A program made the position numbers and the translations under genes. A stretch of 37,593 bases of DNA from RGIG6375 sp964472725 (lineage in GTDB: Bacteria > Bacillota > Clostridia > Oscillospirales > Oscillospiraceae), in assembly GCA_964472725.1 (NCBI GenBank), contig CAYYLZ010000017.1:1-37593 (forward strand). The letters are read 5' to 3'. Under the pieces are notes generated by a model. It worked only from the letters and a program-made list of their open reading frames with translations, searched no databases and was not told where the DNA came from. Position 1 is the first letter of the stretch. Every line of letters begins with the position of its first letter. Below are positions 8,590 to 15,167 of this stretch, in pieces.

Positions 8590-8612
8590 CCCCTGCTTCA
8601 GTGAAGCAGGGG
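8590..8612. terminator. Bidirectional terminator, dlt operon / ylmC-like gene
   Basis: A perfect 10-bp stem (CCCCTGCTTC / GAAGCAGGGG) with a 3-base loop, 9 bases after the dltX stop. It is followed by ATTCGTTTATT on the plus strand and by AGTTTTGTG on the minus strand, so it can serve the convergent genes. Confidence 0.8.
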
Positions 8613-8622
8613 ATTCGTTTAT

Positions 8623-8901
8623 TCAAAACCAGAATTTCTTCGGTTTCTTCTCCCGACGGTACTCACCCGAGACCTCGACGAGAATTATATCGTCACCGAT
8701 GCGCCTTATGCGCTCCCAGCCGATTATAAAATCGTCCTCCCGTCCGAAAAGGCCGAGAATGCGGCACGGGCCGGGCACCACGATGGCCACTATGCGCCCG
8801 TCCTTTACGTCTATGTACACATCGTCCACAAAGCCCATGCGGTGCCCGTTGCAGACGTTTATTACCTCTTTGCACCGCAGGTCGGCTATCCTGCACCCCA
8901 C
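8623..8901 (-). CDS. YlmC/YmxH-family PRC-barrel protein
   Basis: 92 residues, one PRC-barrel-like domain: RCKEVINVCNGHRMGFVDDV, DGRIVAIVVPG, and WERIRRIGDDIILVEV near the end. The family is associated with sporulation and commonly sits just downstream of sigG, as here. Its molecular role is not known; PRC-barrel domains usually mediate binding. The start is the GTG at 8901, with a strong GGAGGTG site 5 bases upstream. It lies 149 bases after sigG with an intergenic hairpin repeat between them. Confidence 0.85.
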   Translation of the reverse strand: MGCRIADLRCKEVINVCNGHRMGFVDDVYIDVKDGRIVAIVVPGPCRILGLFGREDDFIIGWERIRRIGDDIILVEVSGEYRREKKPKKFWF

Positions 8902-8936
8902 GCGCTCACCTCCATGATAAGTCTTTTATATTGCTG

Positions 8937-9002
8937 CCGCTTACGCGGTAGGGCGGGATGCCCACATCCCAACCCGGCGGCTTGAGGGCAAGCCGCCCTA
9001 CC
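8937..9002. repeat. Hairpin-rich intergenic repeat
   Basis: Outer arms GGTAGGGCGG (8947-8956) and CCGCCCTACC (8993-9002) with two inner hairpins, GGATG/CATCC and GGCGGCTTG/CAAGCCGCC, so the single strand could fold into a branched structure. It starts with CCGCTTACGCGGT, a 13-mer that also occurs in the repeat at 37299-37465. It lies between sigG and the ylmC-like gene and may act as a terminator or mRNA stabiliser; no function is proven. Confidence 0.7.
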
Positions 9003-9050
9003 CATTACAGGTGTCGCCTGTATATCTATACTCTCCCGCAGCCCGTCCTA

Positions 9051-9824
9051 TTACATATTCTTCTTTATCTGATTTATGGCGTTCTTCTCCAGCCGTGAGA
9101 CCTGCGCCTGACTTATGCCCACCTCGGCGGAAACCTCCATTTGGGTCTTGCCCGCGTAGAACCGCAGGGCAAGGATATGCCGTTCCCGCTCGCTGAGCTT
9201 GCTTATGGCTTCGGAAAGGGCTATCTGCTCCATCCAGCTCTCGTCGGTGTTCTTGGTATCGCTGACCTGATCCATAACGTATATGGCGTCGCCGCTGCCC
9301 GTATACACCGGCTCATAGAGTGAAACCGGCTCCATTATGGCGTCGATGGCAAAAACTACGTCCTGCCGCTTTATGCCCAGTTCCTTAGCTATTTCCTCCA
9401 CGGTAGGCTCCCGCTGATTTTGGTTTATCAGCCGTTCCTTTGCCTGCAGCACCTTATAGGCCGTATCACGCATGGAGCGGCTGACACGCACGGCGCTGTT
9501 ATCACGCAGATAGCGGCGAATTTCGCCGATTATCATGGGCACGCCGTAGGTGGAAAAACGCACGTTCTGACTTATATCAAAGTTGTCAATGGCCTTTATC
9601 AGCCCTATGCAGCCCACCTGAAACAGGTCGTCGGCATTTTCGCCCCTGCCGGAAAATTTTTGTATCACAGAAAGCACAAGGCGGAGATTGCCCGCGATAA
9701 GCTCCTCCCGCGCTTTTTTGTCCCCCTCCTTGCTGCGCCGCAGCAGCTCCATGGTCTCGTCGCTTTTCAGCACCTTCAGCTTCGCCGTGTTCACTCCGCT
9801 CAGTTCAACCTTGCTCTGTATCAT
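9051..9824 (-). CDS. sigG: RNA polymerase sigma-G, late forespore sigma factor
   Basis: 257 residues, against about 260 in Bacillus subtilis. Sigma-G directs late gene expression in the forespore. Seen: the sigma-G/F-type head MIQSKVELSGVNTAKLKVLK, region 2 with NLRLVLSVIQKFSGRG, DDLFQVGCIGLIKAIDNFD and MIIGEIRRYLRDN, region 3, and a C-terminal helix-turn-helix TQMEVSAEVGISQAQVSRLEK. The ATG at 9824 was chosen over one at 9902 because it has a GAGGGG site, matches the family's start, and because a forespore-type promoter lies between the two codons. SigG usually follows sigE directly; here two unrelated genes separate them. Confidence 0.96.
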   Translation of the reverse strand: MIQSKVELSGVNTAKLKVLKSDETMELLRRSKEGDKKAREELIAGNLRLVLSVIQKFSGRGENADDLFQVGCIGLIKAIDNFDISQNVRFSTYGVPMIIGEIRRYLRDNSAVRVSRSMRDTAYKVLQAKERLINQNQREPTVEEIAKELGIKRQDVVFAIDAIMEPVSLYEPVYTGSGDAIYVMDQVSDTKNTDESWMEQIALSEAISKLSERERHILALRFYAGKTQMEVSAEVGISQAQVSRLEKNAINQIKKNM

Positions 9825-9856
9825 CTGCCCTGGCCCCTCTCTTTTTGTGTATAAGA

Positions 9857-9885
9857 AGTATTTCCCTCGGGCGGCTTTTTCATAC
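9857..9885 (-). promoter_or_regulatory. Sigma-F-like promoter for sigG
   Basis: Minus strand: GTATG (9885-9881), 15-bp spacer, GGAAATACT (9865-9857). This fits the Bacillus sigma-F pattern GYATA-N15-GGNNANANT except for the last base of the -35. Sigma-F transcription of sigG is established in the model organisms. The element lies 33 bases before the sigG ATG. Confidence 0.6.
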
Positions 9886-9974
9886 GGACGTATTGCTGAC
9901 AAAAGACCTCAGTTTTTTCATACTTTGTTTGTTAGTATTTTTTCAAAAACCCAGTAGAACTGAGCCTTGAAATA

Positions 9975-9983
9975 TGTTATACT
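9975..9983 (+). promoter_or_regulatory. Extended -10 promoter for the PurF-like gene
   Basis: TG-T-TATACT (9975-9983), an extended -10 element; no convincing -35 hexamer lies 17 bases upstream. The start codon follows 45 bases later. Confidence 0.55.
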
Positions 9984-10028
9984 GTAGTGTGTAAAAGTAT
10001 TCTACTCTATTGTAAAGGAGCAGTTTCA

Positions 10029-11438
10029 ATGGGTGGCTTTTTCGGCGTTGTTTCAAAGAACGACTGCGTTTTTGACCTTTTCTTCGGCACCGACTATCAT
10101 TCCCATCTCGGCACTAAGCGCGCCGGCCTTACCGTATATGGCGAGAAAGGCTTCAATCGCGCTATCCACAATATAGAGAACTCCCCTTTCCGCACCAAGT
10201 TTGAGCATGATATTGACGGCATGGAGGGCAACATCGGCATAGGCTGCATCTCCGACGGAGATTCCCAGCCGCTGATAATCCGCTCCCACCTCGGCGTATA
10301 CGCCATCACCACCGTGGGGCGCATAAACAACATCGAGGAGTTGGCGAAGCACGCCTTTGAGGAGGGCACCATCCATTTCCTTGAAATGAGCGGCGGCGGT
10401 ATCAACTCCACCGAGCTTATGGCGGCCCTGATAAACAGCAAGGACAGCATACCCGAGGGCATAAAATATGCCCAGAGCCTTATCGACGGCTCCATGACCA
10501 TGCTCGTTATGACCTCCGAGGGCATTTACGCCGCCCGTGACCGGCTGGGCCGCACCCCCGTAATAATCGGCAGGAGGGACGACGCCTTCTGCGCCTCCTT
10601 TGAATCCTTCGCCTTCCTCAATCTCGGCTATGACAGCTATAAGGAGCTCGGCCCCGGCGAGGTGGATTTCATCACCGCCGAATCCGTTGAAACGGTGATA
10701 GAGCCCGGCGAGGAAATGAAGATATGCACCTTCCTCTGGACATATTTCGGCTACCCCACCTCCACCTACGAGGGCGCAAACGTTGAAGTAATGCGCTACA
10801 AGTGCGGCGATATGCTCGCCGCCCGGGACGAGGGCGTTGACGTAGACTGCGTGGCCGGCGTACCTGATTCCGGCACGCCCCATGCCATCGGTTACTCCAA
10901 CCGCTCCGGCATACCCTTCGCCCGCCCCTTCATCAAGTACACCCCCACATGGCCCCGCTCCTTCATGCCCCAAAAGCAGAAACAGCGTGACCTTATCGCC
11001 CGCATGAAGCTCATCCCCGTAGACCCCCTTATCCGCGATAAGCGCCTGCTGCTTATAGACGATTCCATCGTGCGCGGAACTCAGCTTCGGGAGACCACGG
11101 AGTTCCTTTACCACAGCGGCGCCAAGGAAGTACATATCCGCGTATCCTGCCCGCCCATCATGCACGGCTGCAAGTATCTCAACTTCTCCCGCTCTACCTC
11201 CGACATGGACCTTATCAGCCGCAGGGTGATAAACAAGCTGGAGGGCGGCGACTGCCCCAAGGAGAAGCTCGCGGTCTACTCCGACCCCGATACTCCCGAA
11301 TACGCCAGCATGGTCGAGGATATCCGCAGCCAGCTCAAGTTCACCTCCCTTAAGTATCACCGGCTGGACGACATGATAGAATCCACCGGCCTGCCCGCCT
11401 GCAAGCTCTGCACCTACTGCTGGAACGGAAAAGAATAA
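10029..11438 (+). CDS. PurF-like amidophosphoribosyltransferase homologue without the N-terminal cysteine
   Basis: 469 residues in two domains, as in PurF: an N-terminal Ntn-type glutamine amidotransferase domain and a C-terminal phosphoribosyltransferase domain with the PRPP loop LLLIDDSIVRGTQ (about 341-353). PurF converts PRPP and glutamine to phosphoribosylamine and needs Cys as its first mature residue. Here the protein begins MGGFFGVVSK, so that cysteine is absent and glutaminase activity is unlikely. The C-terminal CKLCTYCWNGKE resembles the cysteine cluster of Fe-S-containing PurF enzymes. The start at 10029 has AAAGGAG 8 bases upstream. It is not next to purine genes. It may use ammonia or have another role. 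Confidence 0.85.
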   Translation: MGGFFGVVSKNDCVFDLFFGTDYHSHLGTKRAGLTVYGEKGFNRAIHNIENSPFRTKFEHDIDGMEGNIGIGCISDGDSQPLIIRSHLGVYAITTVGRINNIEELAKHAFEEGTIHFLEMSGGGINSTELMAALINSKDSIPEGIKYAQSLIDGSMTMLVMTSEGIYAARDRLGRTPVIIGRRDDAFCASFESFAFLNLGYDSYKELGPGEVDFITAESVETVIEPGEEMKICTFLWTYFGYPTSTYEGANVEVMRYKCGDMLAARDEGVDVDCVAGVPDSGTPHAIGYSNRSGIPFARPFIKYTPTWPRSFMPQKQKQRDLIARMKLIPVDPLIRDKRLLLIDDSIVRGTQLRETTEFLYHSGAKEVHIRVSCPPIMHGCKYLNFSRSTSDMDLISRRVINKLEGGDCPKEKLAVYSDPDTPEYASMVEDIRSQLKFTSLKYHRLDDMIESTGLPACKLCTYCWNGKE

Positions 11439-11456
11439 ATATTTATATAAGCTTAA

Positions 11457-11485
11457 CGCTCCCGGTTCGCTGTGAACCGGGAGCG
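11457..11485. terminator. Bidirectional terminator, purF-like / trpB2
   Basis: A perfect 12-bp stem (CGCTCCCGGTTC / GAACCGGGAGCG) with loop GCTGT, between convergent genes, 18 bases after one stop codon and 7 bases from the other. A T-rich tract follows on the plus side. Confidence 0.8.
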
Positions 11486-11492
11486 CTTTGAT

Positions 11493-12866
11493 TTATTCTA
11501 CCTTGGGAAGCTTGGCGAGGTTGGCCTGAATATCCTCATCGGTGGGGATATAATCGCTCATATCGCCGTCATGGAATTTTTCATACGCTACCATGTCGAA
11601 GTAGCCTGTGCCGGTAAGGCCGAACACGATGGTCTTTTCCTCGCCGGTCTCCTTGCACTTCAGGGCCTCATCGATGGCAACCTTTATGGCGTGGCTGCTC
11701 TCGGGAGCGGGCAGGATGCCCTCCACCCGCGCGAACTGCTCCGCCGCTTCAAAAACCTCCGTCTGCTTCACGGACACAGCCTCCATAAGGCCGTCGTCAT
11801 AAAGCTGAGAAAGGGTGCTGCTCATGCCGTGATAGCGCAGGCCGCCGGCGTGATTGGCTGAGGGAATGAAGCCGCTGCCCAGCGTATACATCTTCGCAAG
11901 GGGACAGACCATACCGGTATCGCAGAAGTCGTAGGCATATTTTCCTCTTGTAAAGCTGGGGCAGGAAGCGGGCTCTACGGCGATGATACGGTAATCGGCC
12001 TCGCCGCGGAGCTTCTCGCCCATGAAGGGAGCGATAAGGCCGCCAAGATTGGAGCCGCCGCCGGCGCAGCCGATGATGATATCGGGCTTGATGCCGTATT
12101 TATCAAGGGCGGTTTTGGTTTCAAGGCCTATTACCGACTGGTGCAGCAGCACCTGATTGAGCACGCTGCCGAGAACGTAACGGTAGCCCTCTCTGGTGGT
12201 GGCGGCCTCTACCGCCTCGGAGATGGCGCAGCCAAGGCTGCCCGTGGTTCCCGGGAATTCGGCGAGAATCTTCTTGCCCACCTCGGTCTCCATGGAGGGA
12301 GATGGGGTTACGGAAGCGCCGTAGGTACGCATGACCTCCCGGCGGAAGGGCTTCTGCTCATAGGAGACCTTTACCATATACACCTTACAGTCAAGTTCAA
12401 AGTAGGAGCAGGCCATGGAAAGAGCTGTGCCCCACTGACCGGCTCCGGTCTCGGTGGTCACGCCCTTAAGGCCCTGCTTTTTGGCATAATAGGCCTGAGC
12501 GATTGCGGAATTGAGCTTATGGCTGCCGCTGGTGTTGTTGCCTTCAAATTTATAATATATCTTCGCAGGGGTACCCAGCTTCTCTTCAAGGCAGTATGCC
12601 CGAACCAAAGGCGAGGGGCGGTACATCTTATAAAAGTTTCTTATCTCTTCGGGTATCTCAAAATAGGCGATGGTATCGTCAAGCTCCTGCTTCACAAGCT
12701 CTTCGCAGAACACGCCGGATAGCTCCTCCGCCTTCATGGGCTGGAGCGTGCCCGGATCGAGCAGGGGCGCGGGCTTGTTCTTCATATCCGCGCGCAGATT
12801 ATACCAAGCGGTAGGCATTTCCTTTTCGTCCAAATAAATTTTGTAAGGTATCTGATTTTCTTTCAT
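11493..12866 (-). CDS. trpB: Tryptophan synthase beta chain, TrpB2 type
   Basis: 457 residues, longer than the common TrpB1 (about 400) and typical of the TrpB2 group (TIGR01415 type). It joins indole and serine to make tryptophan with pyridoxal phosphate. Seen: the PLP lysine in NNTSGSHKLNSA (Lys117), ETGAGQWG, the phosphate-binding GCAGGGSNLGG, and APESSHA near the C-terminus. No trpA is adjacent; TrpB2 enzymes often stand alone and may salvage indole. The ATG at 12866 has AAAGGAG 9 bases upstream. Expression is controlled by the T-box leader just upstream, which reads a Trp codon. Confidence 0.93.
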   Translation of the reverse strand: MKENQIPYKIYLDEKEMPTAWYNLRADMKNKPAPLLDPGTLQPMKAEELSGVFCEELVKQELDDTIAYFEIPEEIRNFYKMYRPSPLVRAYCLEEKLGTPAKIYYKFEGNNTSGSHKLNSAIAQAYYAKKQGLKGVTTETGAGQWGTALSMACSYFELDCKVYMVKVSYEQKPFRREVMRTYGASVTPSPSMETEVGKKILAEFPGTTGSLGCAISEAVEAATTREGYRYVLGSVLNQVLLHQSVIGLETKTALDKYGIKPDIIIGCAGGGSNLGGLIAPFMGEKLRGEADYRIIAVEPASCPSFTRGKYAYDFCDTGMVCPLAKMYTLGSGFIPSANHAGGLRYHGMSSTLSQLYDDGLMEAVSVKQTEVFEAAEQFARVEGILPAPESSHAIKVAIDEALKCKETGEEKTIVFGLTGTGYFDMVAYEKFHDGDMSDYIPTDEDIQANLAKLPKVE

Positions 12867-12973
12867 TTTATTTTTCTCCTTTCGATAATTTCTTTTTGCA
12901 TTGCGGCTGCTACCTACGCTGCTTGATATAACGGCACCGATATTGAATAAACACCTGCCTTTCAAAATTACAA

Positions 12974-13226
12974 CAAAAAAGCCCTTGACCTGCATATAGC
13001 TGCAAGTCAAGGGCGAAAAATACAATTCCGCGGTGCCACCTTGTTTCGAGCCTGTGACGGCTCCTCTGCGGGATACCAACATATCCCCGACTTCTAACGC
13101 CAGTCCTACGTCAGCGCATTAACGCCACCCTCAACAGTCCATATTACGCAGGCAACCTTACGGATCTCACACCACCATCCGCTCGCTTTGAAGAGTTGAT
13201 CTCTGCCTTTTTTCTGTCTCAACGGT
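12974..13226 (-). promoter_or_regulatory. T-box riboswitch, tryptophan specifier
   Basis: Minus-strand leader of trpB2. The conserved T-box sequence AAGGTGGCACCGCGG lies at 13042-13028, followed by a transcription terminator at 13014-12981. Upstream, an ACAG...CTGT base helix and an AGGCA/TGCCT helix enclose a loop whose 3' side contains TGG followed by A (TGG at 13141-13139), as expected for a specifier loop. An apical GGATGGTGGTGTGAGATCC arm is visible. Uncharged tRNA-Trp should stabilise the antiterminator and switch trpB2 on when tryptophan is scarce. The class is certain; the specifier reading is a hand-folded inference. Confidence 0.9.
12981..13014 (-). terminator. T-box-controlled terminator hairpin
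   Basis: Stem GCCCTTGACTTGCA / TGCAGGTCAAGGGC (one G-T pair) with a 6-base loop and a TTTTTT run on the minus strand. It is the attenuator of the T-box leader. Confidence 0.92.
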
Positions 13227-13250
13227 TTGTTGTAATATTAAGTTGGGCTA

Positions 13251-13279
13251 ATGCTAGCACTTCATTTGCCGTATGTCAA
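13251..13279 (-). promoter_or_regulatory. Sigma-A promoter of the T-box leader and trpB2
   Basis: Minus strand: consensus TTGACA (13279-13274), 17-bp spacer, TAGCAT (13256-13251). The leader would start near 13244. Confidence 0.75.
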
Positions 13280-13332
13280 TACCTTTTTTTGAAATTTTCA
13301 GACATTTTATTCCTTAAAAATACATTTTCTTG

Positions 13333-14061
13333 CTATATTCCGTTCTTTATCATCTCTTTTTTCAGCCGCTGCATTATCCTTTTTTCCAACCGGGAGATGT
13401 AGGACTGGGATATGCCCATACGGTCAGCGACCTCCTTCTGGGTCAGCTCCTGCCCGTTCTGCAGGCCGAATCGCATATTGATTATATCCCGCTCCCGCTG
13501 GCCGAGGGTGTCCAGCGCCTCCCGCAGCAGCATTTTGTCCGTTTCCTCCTCCATGGGGCGCATGACTATGTCGTCATCCGTGCCCAGCACCTCGGAGAGC
13601 AGCAGCTCGTTGCCGTCCCAATCGGTATTCAGCGGCTCATCAAGGGAAATTTCCAGCTTCTGATTATTTATCTTACGCAGGTACATGAGTATCTCATTTT
13701 CTATGCACCTGGATGCGTAGGTCGCCAGCTTAATATTCTTCACCGGATTGTATGTATTTACCGCTTTTATCAGCCCGATAGTGCCGATGGATATAAGGTC
13801 TTCAAGATTTATACCCGTGTTTTCAAAGCGGCGGGCAATATACACCACAAGTCGCAGATTATGCTCTATAAGGGGCTTTTTCGCTCCCTCCTCACCTTGA
13901 GACAACCGGGTGATGTACTTTTCTTCTTCGTCCTTTTGCAGCGGCGGCGGCAGAGTTTCGCTGCCGCCTATGTAATGCACCGACGGAGCGAAGCGCAGTC
14001 CCAATCTGCCCAGCAGTCTGCCTAAAGCCAACCGCAGGTTTGATAACAGTTTAATATTCAT
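13333..14061 (-). CDS. sigE: RNA polymerase sigma-E, mother-cell sigma factor precursor
   Basis: 242 residues. Sigma-E drives early mother-cell gene expression in sporulation and is made as an inactive precursor. Seen: an amphipathic basic pro-region of about 28 residues ending before YIGGSETLPPPL, the region where SpoIIGA cleaves, then NLRLVVYIARRFENTGINLEDLIS, IGTIGLIKAVNTYNP, LATYASRCIENEILMYLR, and the helix-turn-helix TQKEVADRMGISQSYISRLEK. The stop of spoIIGA overlaps the GGAGG site for this gene; spacing to the ATG is long (13 bases). It forms an operon with spoIIGA, 17 bases upstream. Confidence 0.97.
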   Translation of the reverse strand: MNIKLLSNLRLALGRLLGRLGLRFAPSVHYIGGSETLPPPLQKDEEEKYITRLSQGEEGAKKPLIEHNLRLVVYIARRFENTGINLEDLISIGTIGLIKAVNTYNPVKNIKLATYASRCIENEILMYLRKINNQKLEISLDEPLNTDWDGNELLLSEVLGTDDDIVMRPMEEETDKMLLREALDTLGQRERDIINMRFGLQNGQELTQKEVADRMGISQSYISRLEKRIMQRLKKEMIKNGI

Positions 14062-14078
14062 TATTCACGTTCTACCTC

Positions 14079-14897
14079 CTACACTTGAGCACTCACTATG
14101 GCGGCATACTCTCCGCCTGCGGCTATATCCTGCACTGCCATCGCCACCAAAGCGCCCTTTAACTCCCTGCCTCCCACATCAGCGAAGTCCACACGAAAGG
14201 CCAGCAACAGCCCGTTTTCCACCCCCAGTGCACTATAGGGCAGCAGCTTGAAGCCATAACCCAAATCAACAGTCCAAAGCCGCTCCAGCCGTTTTTCCGC
14301 CTGCTGCCCCCTGCTTTGCATAAGCGCGGTGCGGACATTATCCTCCAGCAGCGGCAGCAAATTTTCTTCTTCTGCGATTATGACCGCCGCGCCCGAAATC
14401 GGGTCGCGGAGGCTGTTGCCCGTATCCCGCAGGGCCGTAAGCGTGACGCTTTTCCCTTTGTGCCGCAGGGTCACTTTCACCGTACCGCCCCGCGATGCGG
14501 AAAAGCGCAGTATTCCGCCCATGAGCGCATAAGCCGCGGCAAAGCTGAATATCATCTGCTTTGTGCCAAAGCCGCCGCAGCAAAGGGACACCGCCAGCAC
14601 TATGCCCGCGAAGGCCGCCGAGCACACGATAAATACCGCTGCGCAGCGCAGAAGGTCACGCCGCCCGCCGAAGGCAATGAGCAGCATTATCGCCCCGAAG
14701 GCGATTTTCATCAGTACGCCCGCAAGTGCATCGCCCAGCAGCACGTACATCACTGAATACAGCGCCCCCACCAAAGCGGCGGCAAGCAGCCGTTTCCAGC
14801 TTACGGCGGCGGCGCAGAACCTGTCCGCGGCAAGAAGCAGCATAAAATCCGCCGCCAGCTCCGTAAGGAACAGCGAATCAAGATATATTACCGTCAC
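14079..14897 (-). CDS. spoIIGA: SpoIIGA, sporulation membrane protease that activates sigma-E
   Basis: 272 residues. An N-terminal half with about five hydrophobic helices is followed by a cytoplasmic domain carrying the aspartic-protease motif LRDTGNSLRDP (about residues 155-165). SpoIIGA cleaves pro-sigma-E after a forespore signal. The start is the GTG at 14897 with a GGAGG site 6-7 bases upstream. The neighbour sigE confirms the assignment, since this family diverges quickly in sequence. Confidence 0.93.
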   Translation of the reverse strand: MTVIYLDSLFLTELAADFMLLLAADRFCAAAVSWKRLLAAALVGALYSVMYVLLGDALAGVLMKIAFGAIMLLIAFGGRRDLLRCAAVFIVCSAAFAGIVLAVSLCCGGFGTKQMIFSFAAAYALMGGILRFSASRGGTVKVTLRHKGKSVTLTALRDTGNSLRDPISGAAVIIAEEENLLPLLEDNVRTALMQSRGQQAEKRLERLWTVDLGYGFKLLPYSALGVENGLLLAFRVDFADVGGRELKGALVAMAVQDIAAGGEYAAIVSAQV

Positions 14898-14926
14898 GCA
14901 CCGCCTCCTTGTCCGTTTATTCCGAG

Positions 14927-14972
14927 GTTATAAGAAAATACTAAAAATAACCGCCGACAAATCCGTGGCGAA
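14927..14972 (-). promoter_or_regulatory. Spo0A-type promoter of spoIIGA-sigE
   Basis: Minus strand: TTGTCG (14960-14955) and TATAAC (14932-14927) separated by exactly 22 bp. The Bacillus subtilis spoIIG promoter is known for this unusual 22-bp spacing and for Spo0A boxes at the -35. Here the -35 lies in TTTGTCGGC, 7 of 9 to the 0A consensus TTTGTCRAA, and a TGGCGAA (14966-14972, plus strand; fits TGNCGAA) lies next to it. The remainder of 14973-15111 holds nothing recognised. Confidence 0.55.
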
Positions 14973-15111
14973 CAGCTGGGCGAGAGAATTTTTCATCAAA
15001 GTGCGCTTAAAAGCGCAGGGAATACTTTGTGTATTGCCGAGCATTTTAAGGGTACTTGGGGGAAATTATCCGTCCGGATGCCGCCTAAGGGTTTGTCTGC
15101 GGTTATTATAT

Positions 15112-15149
15112 AAAAAGCCCCTTGCGAAAAAGGTCTTTTCGCAAGGGGC
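15112..15149 (-). terminator. Terminator of the hisC-like operon
   Basis: A perfect 14-bp stem (GCCCCTTGCGAAAA / TTTTCGCAAGGGGC) with loop AGGTC and a T run (TTTTTA) on the minus strand, 18 bases after the hisC-like stop. Confidence 0.85.
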
Positions 15150-15167
15150 ATATCTTGTCTTTAATTG

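Noticed and set aside
9987..10028. Earlier in-frame start for the PurF-like gene
   Set aside because: The extra 14 codons lie in the promoter leader and would cover the ribosome binding site; the chosen start has AAAGGAG at proper spacing. It would also not supply the missing cysteine at the right place.
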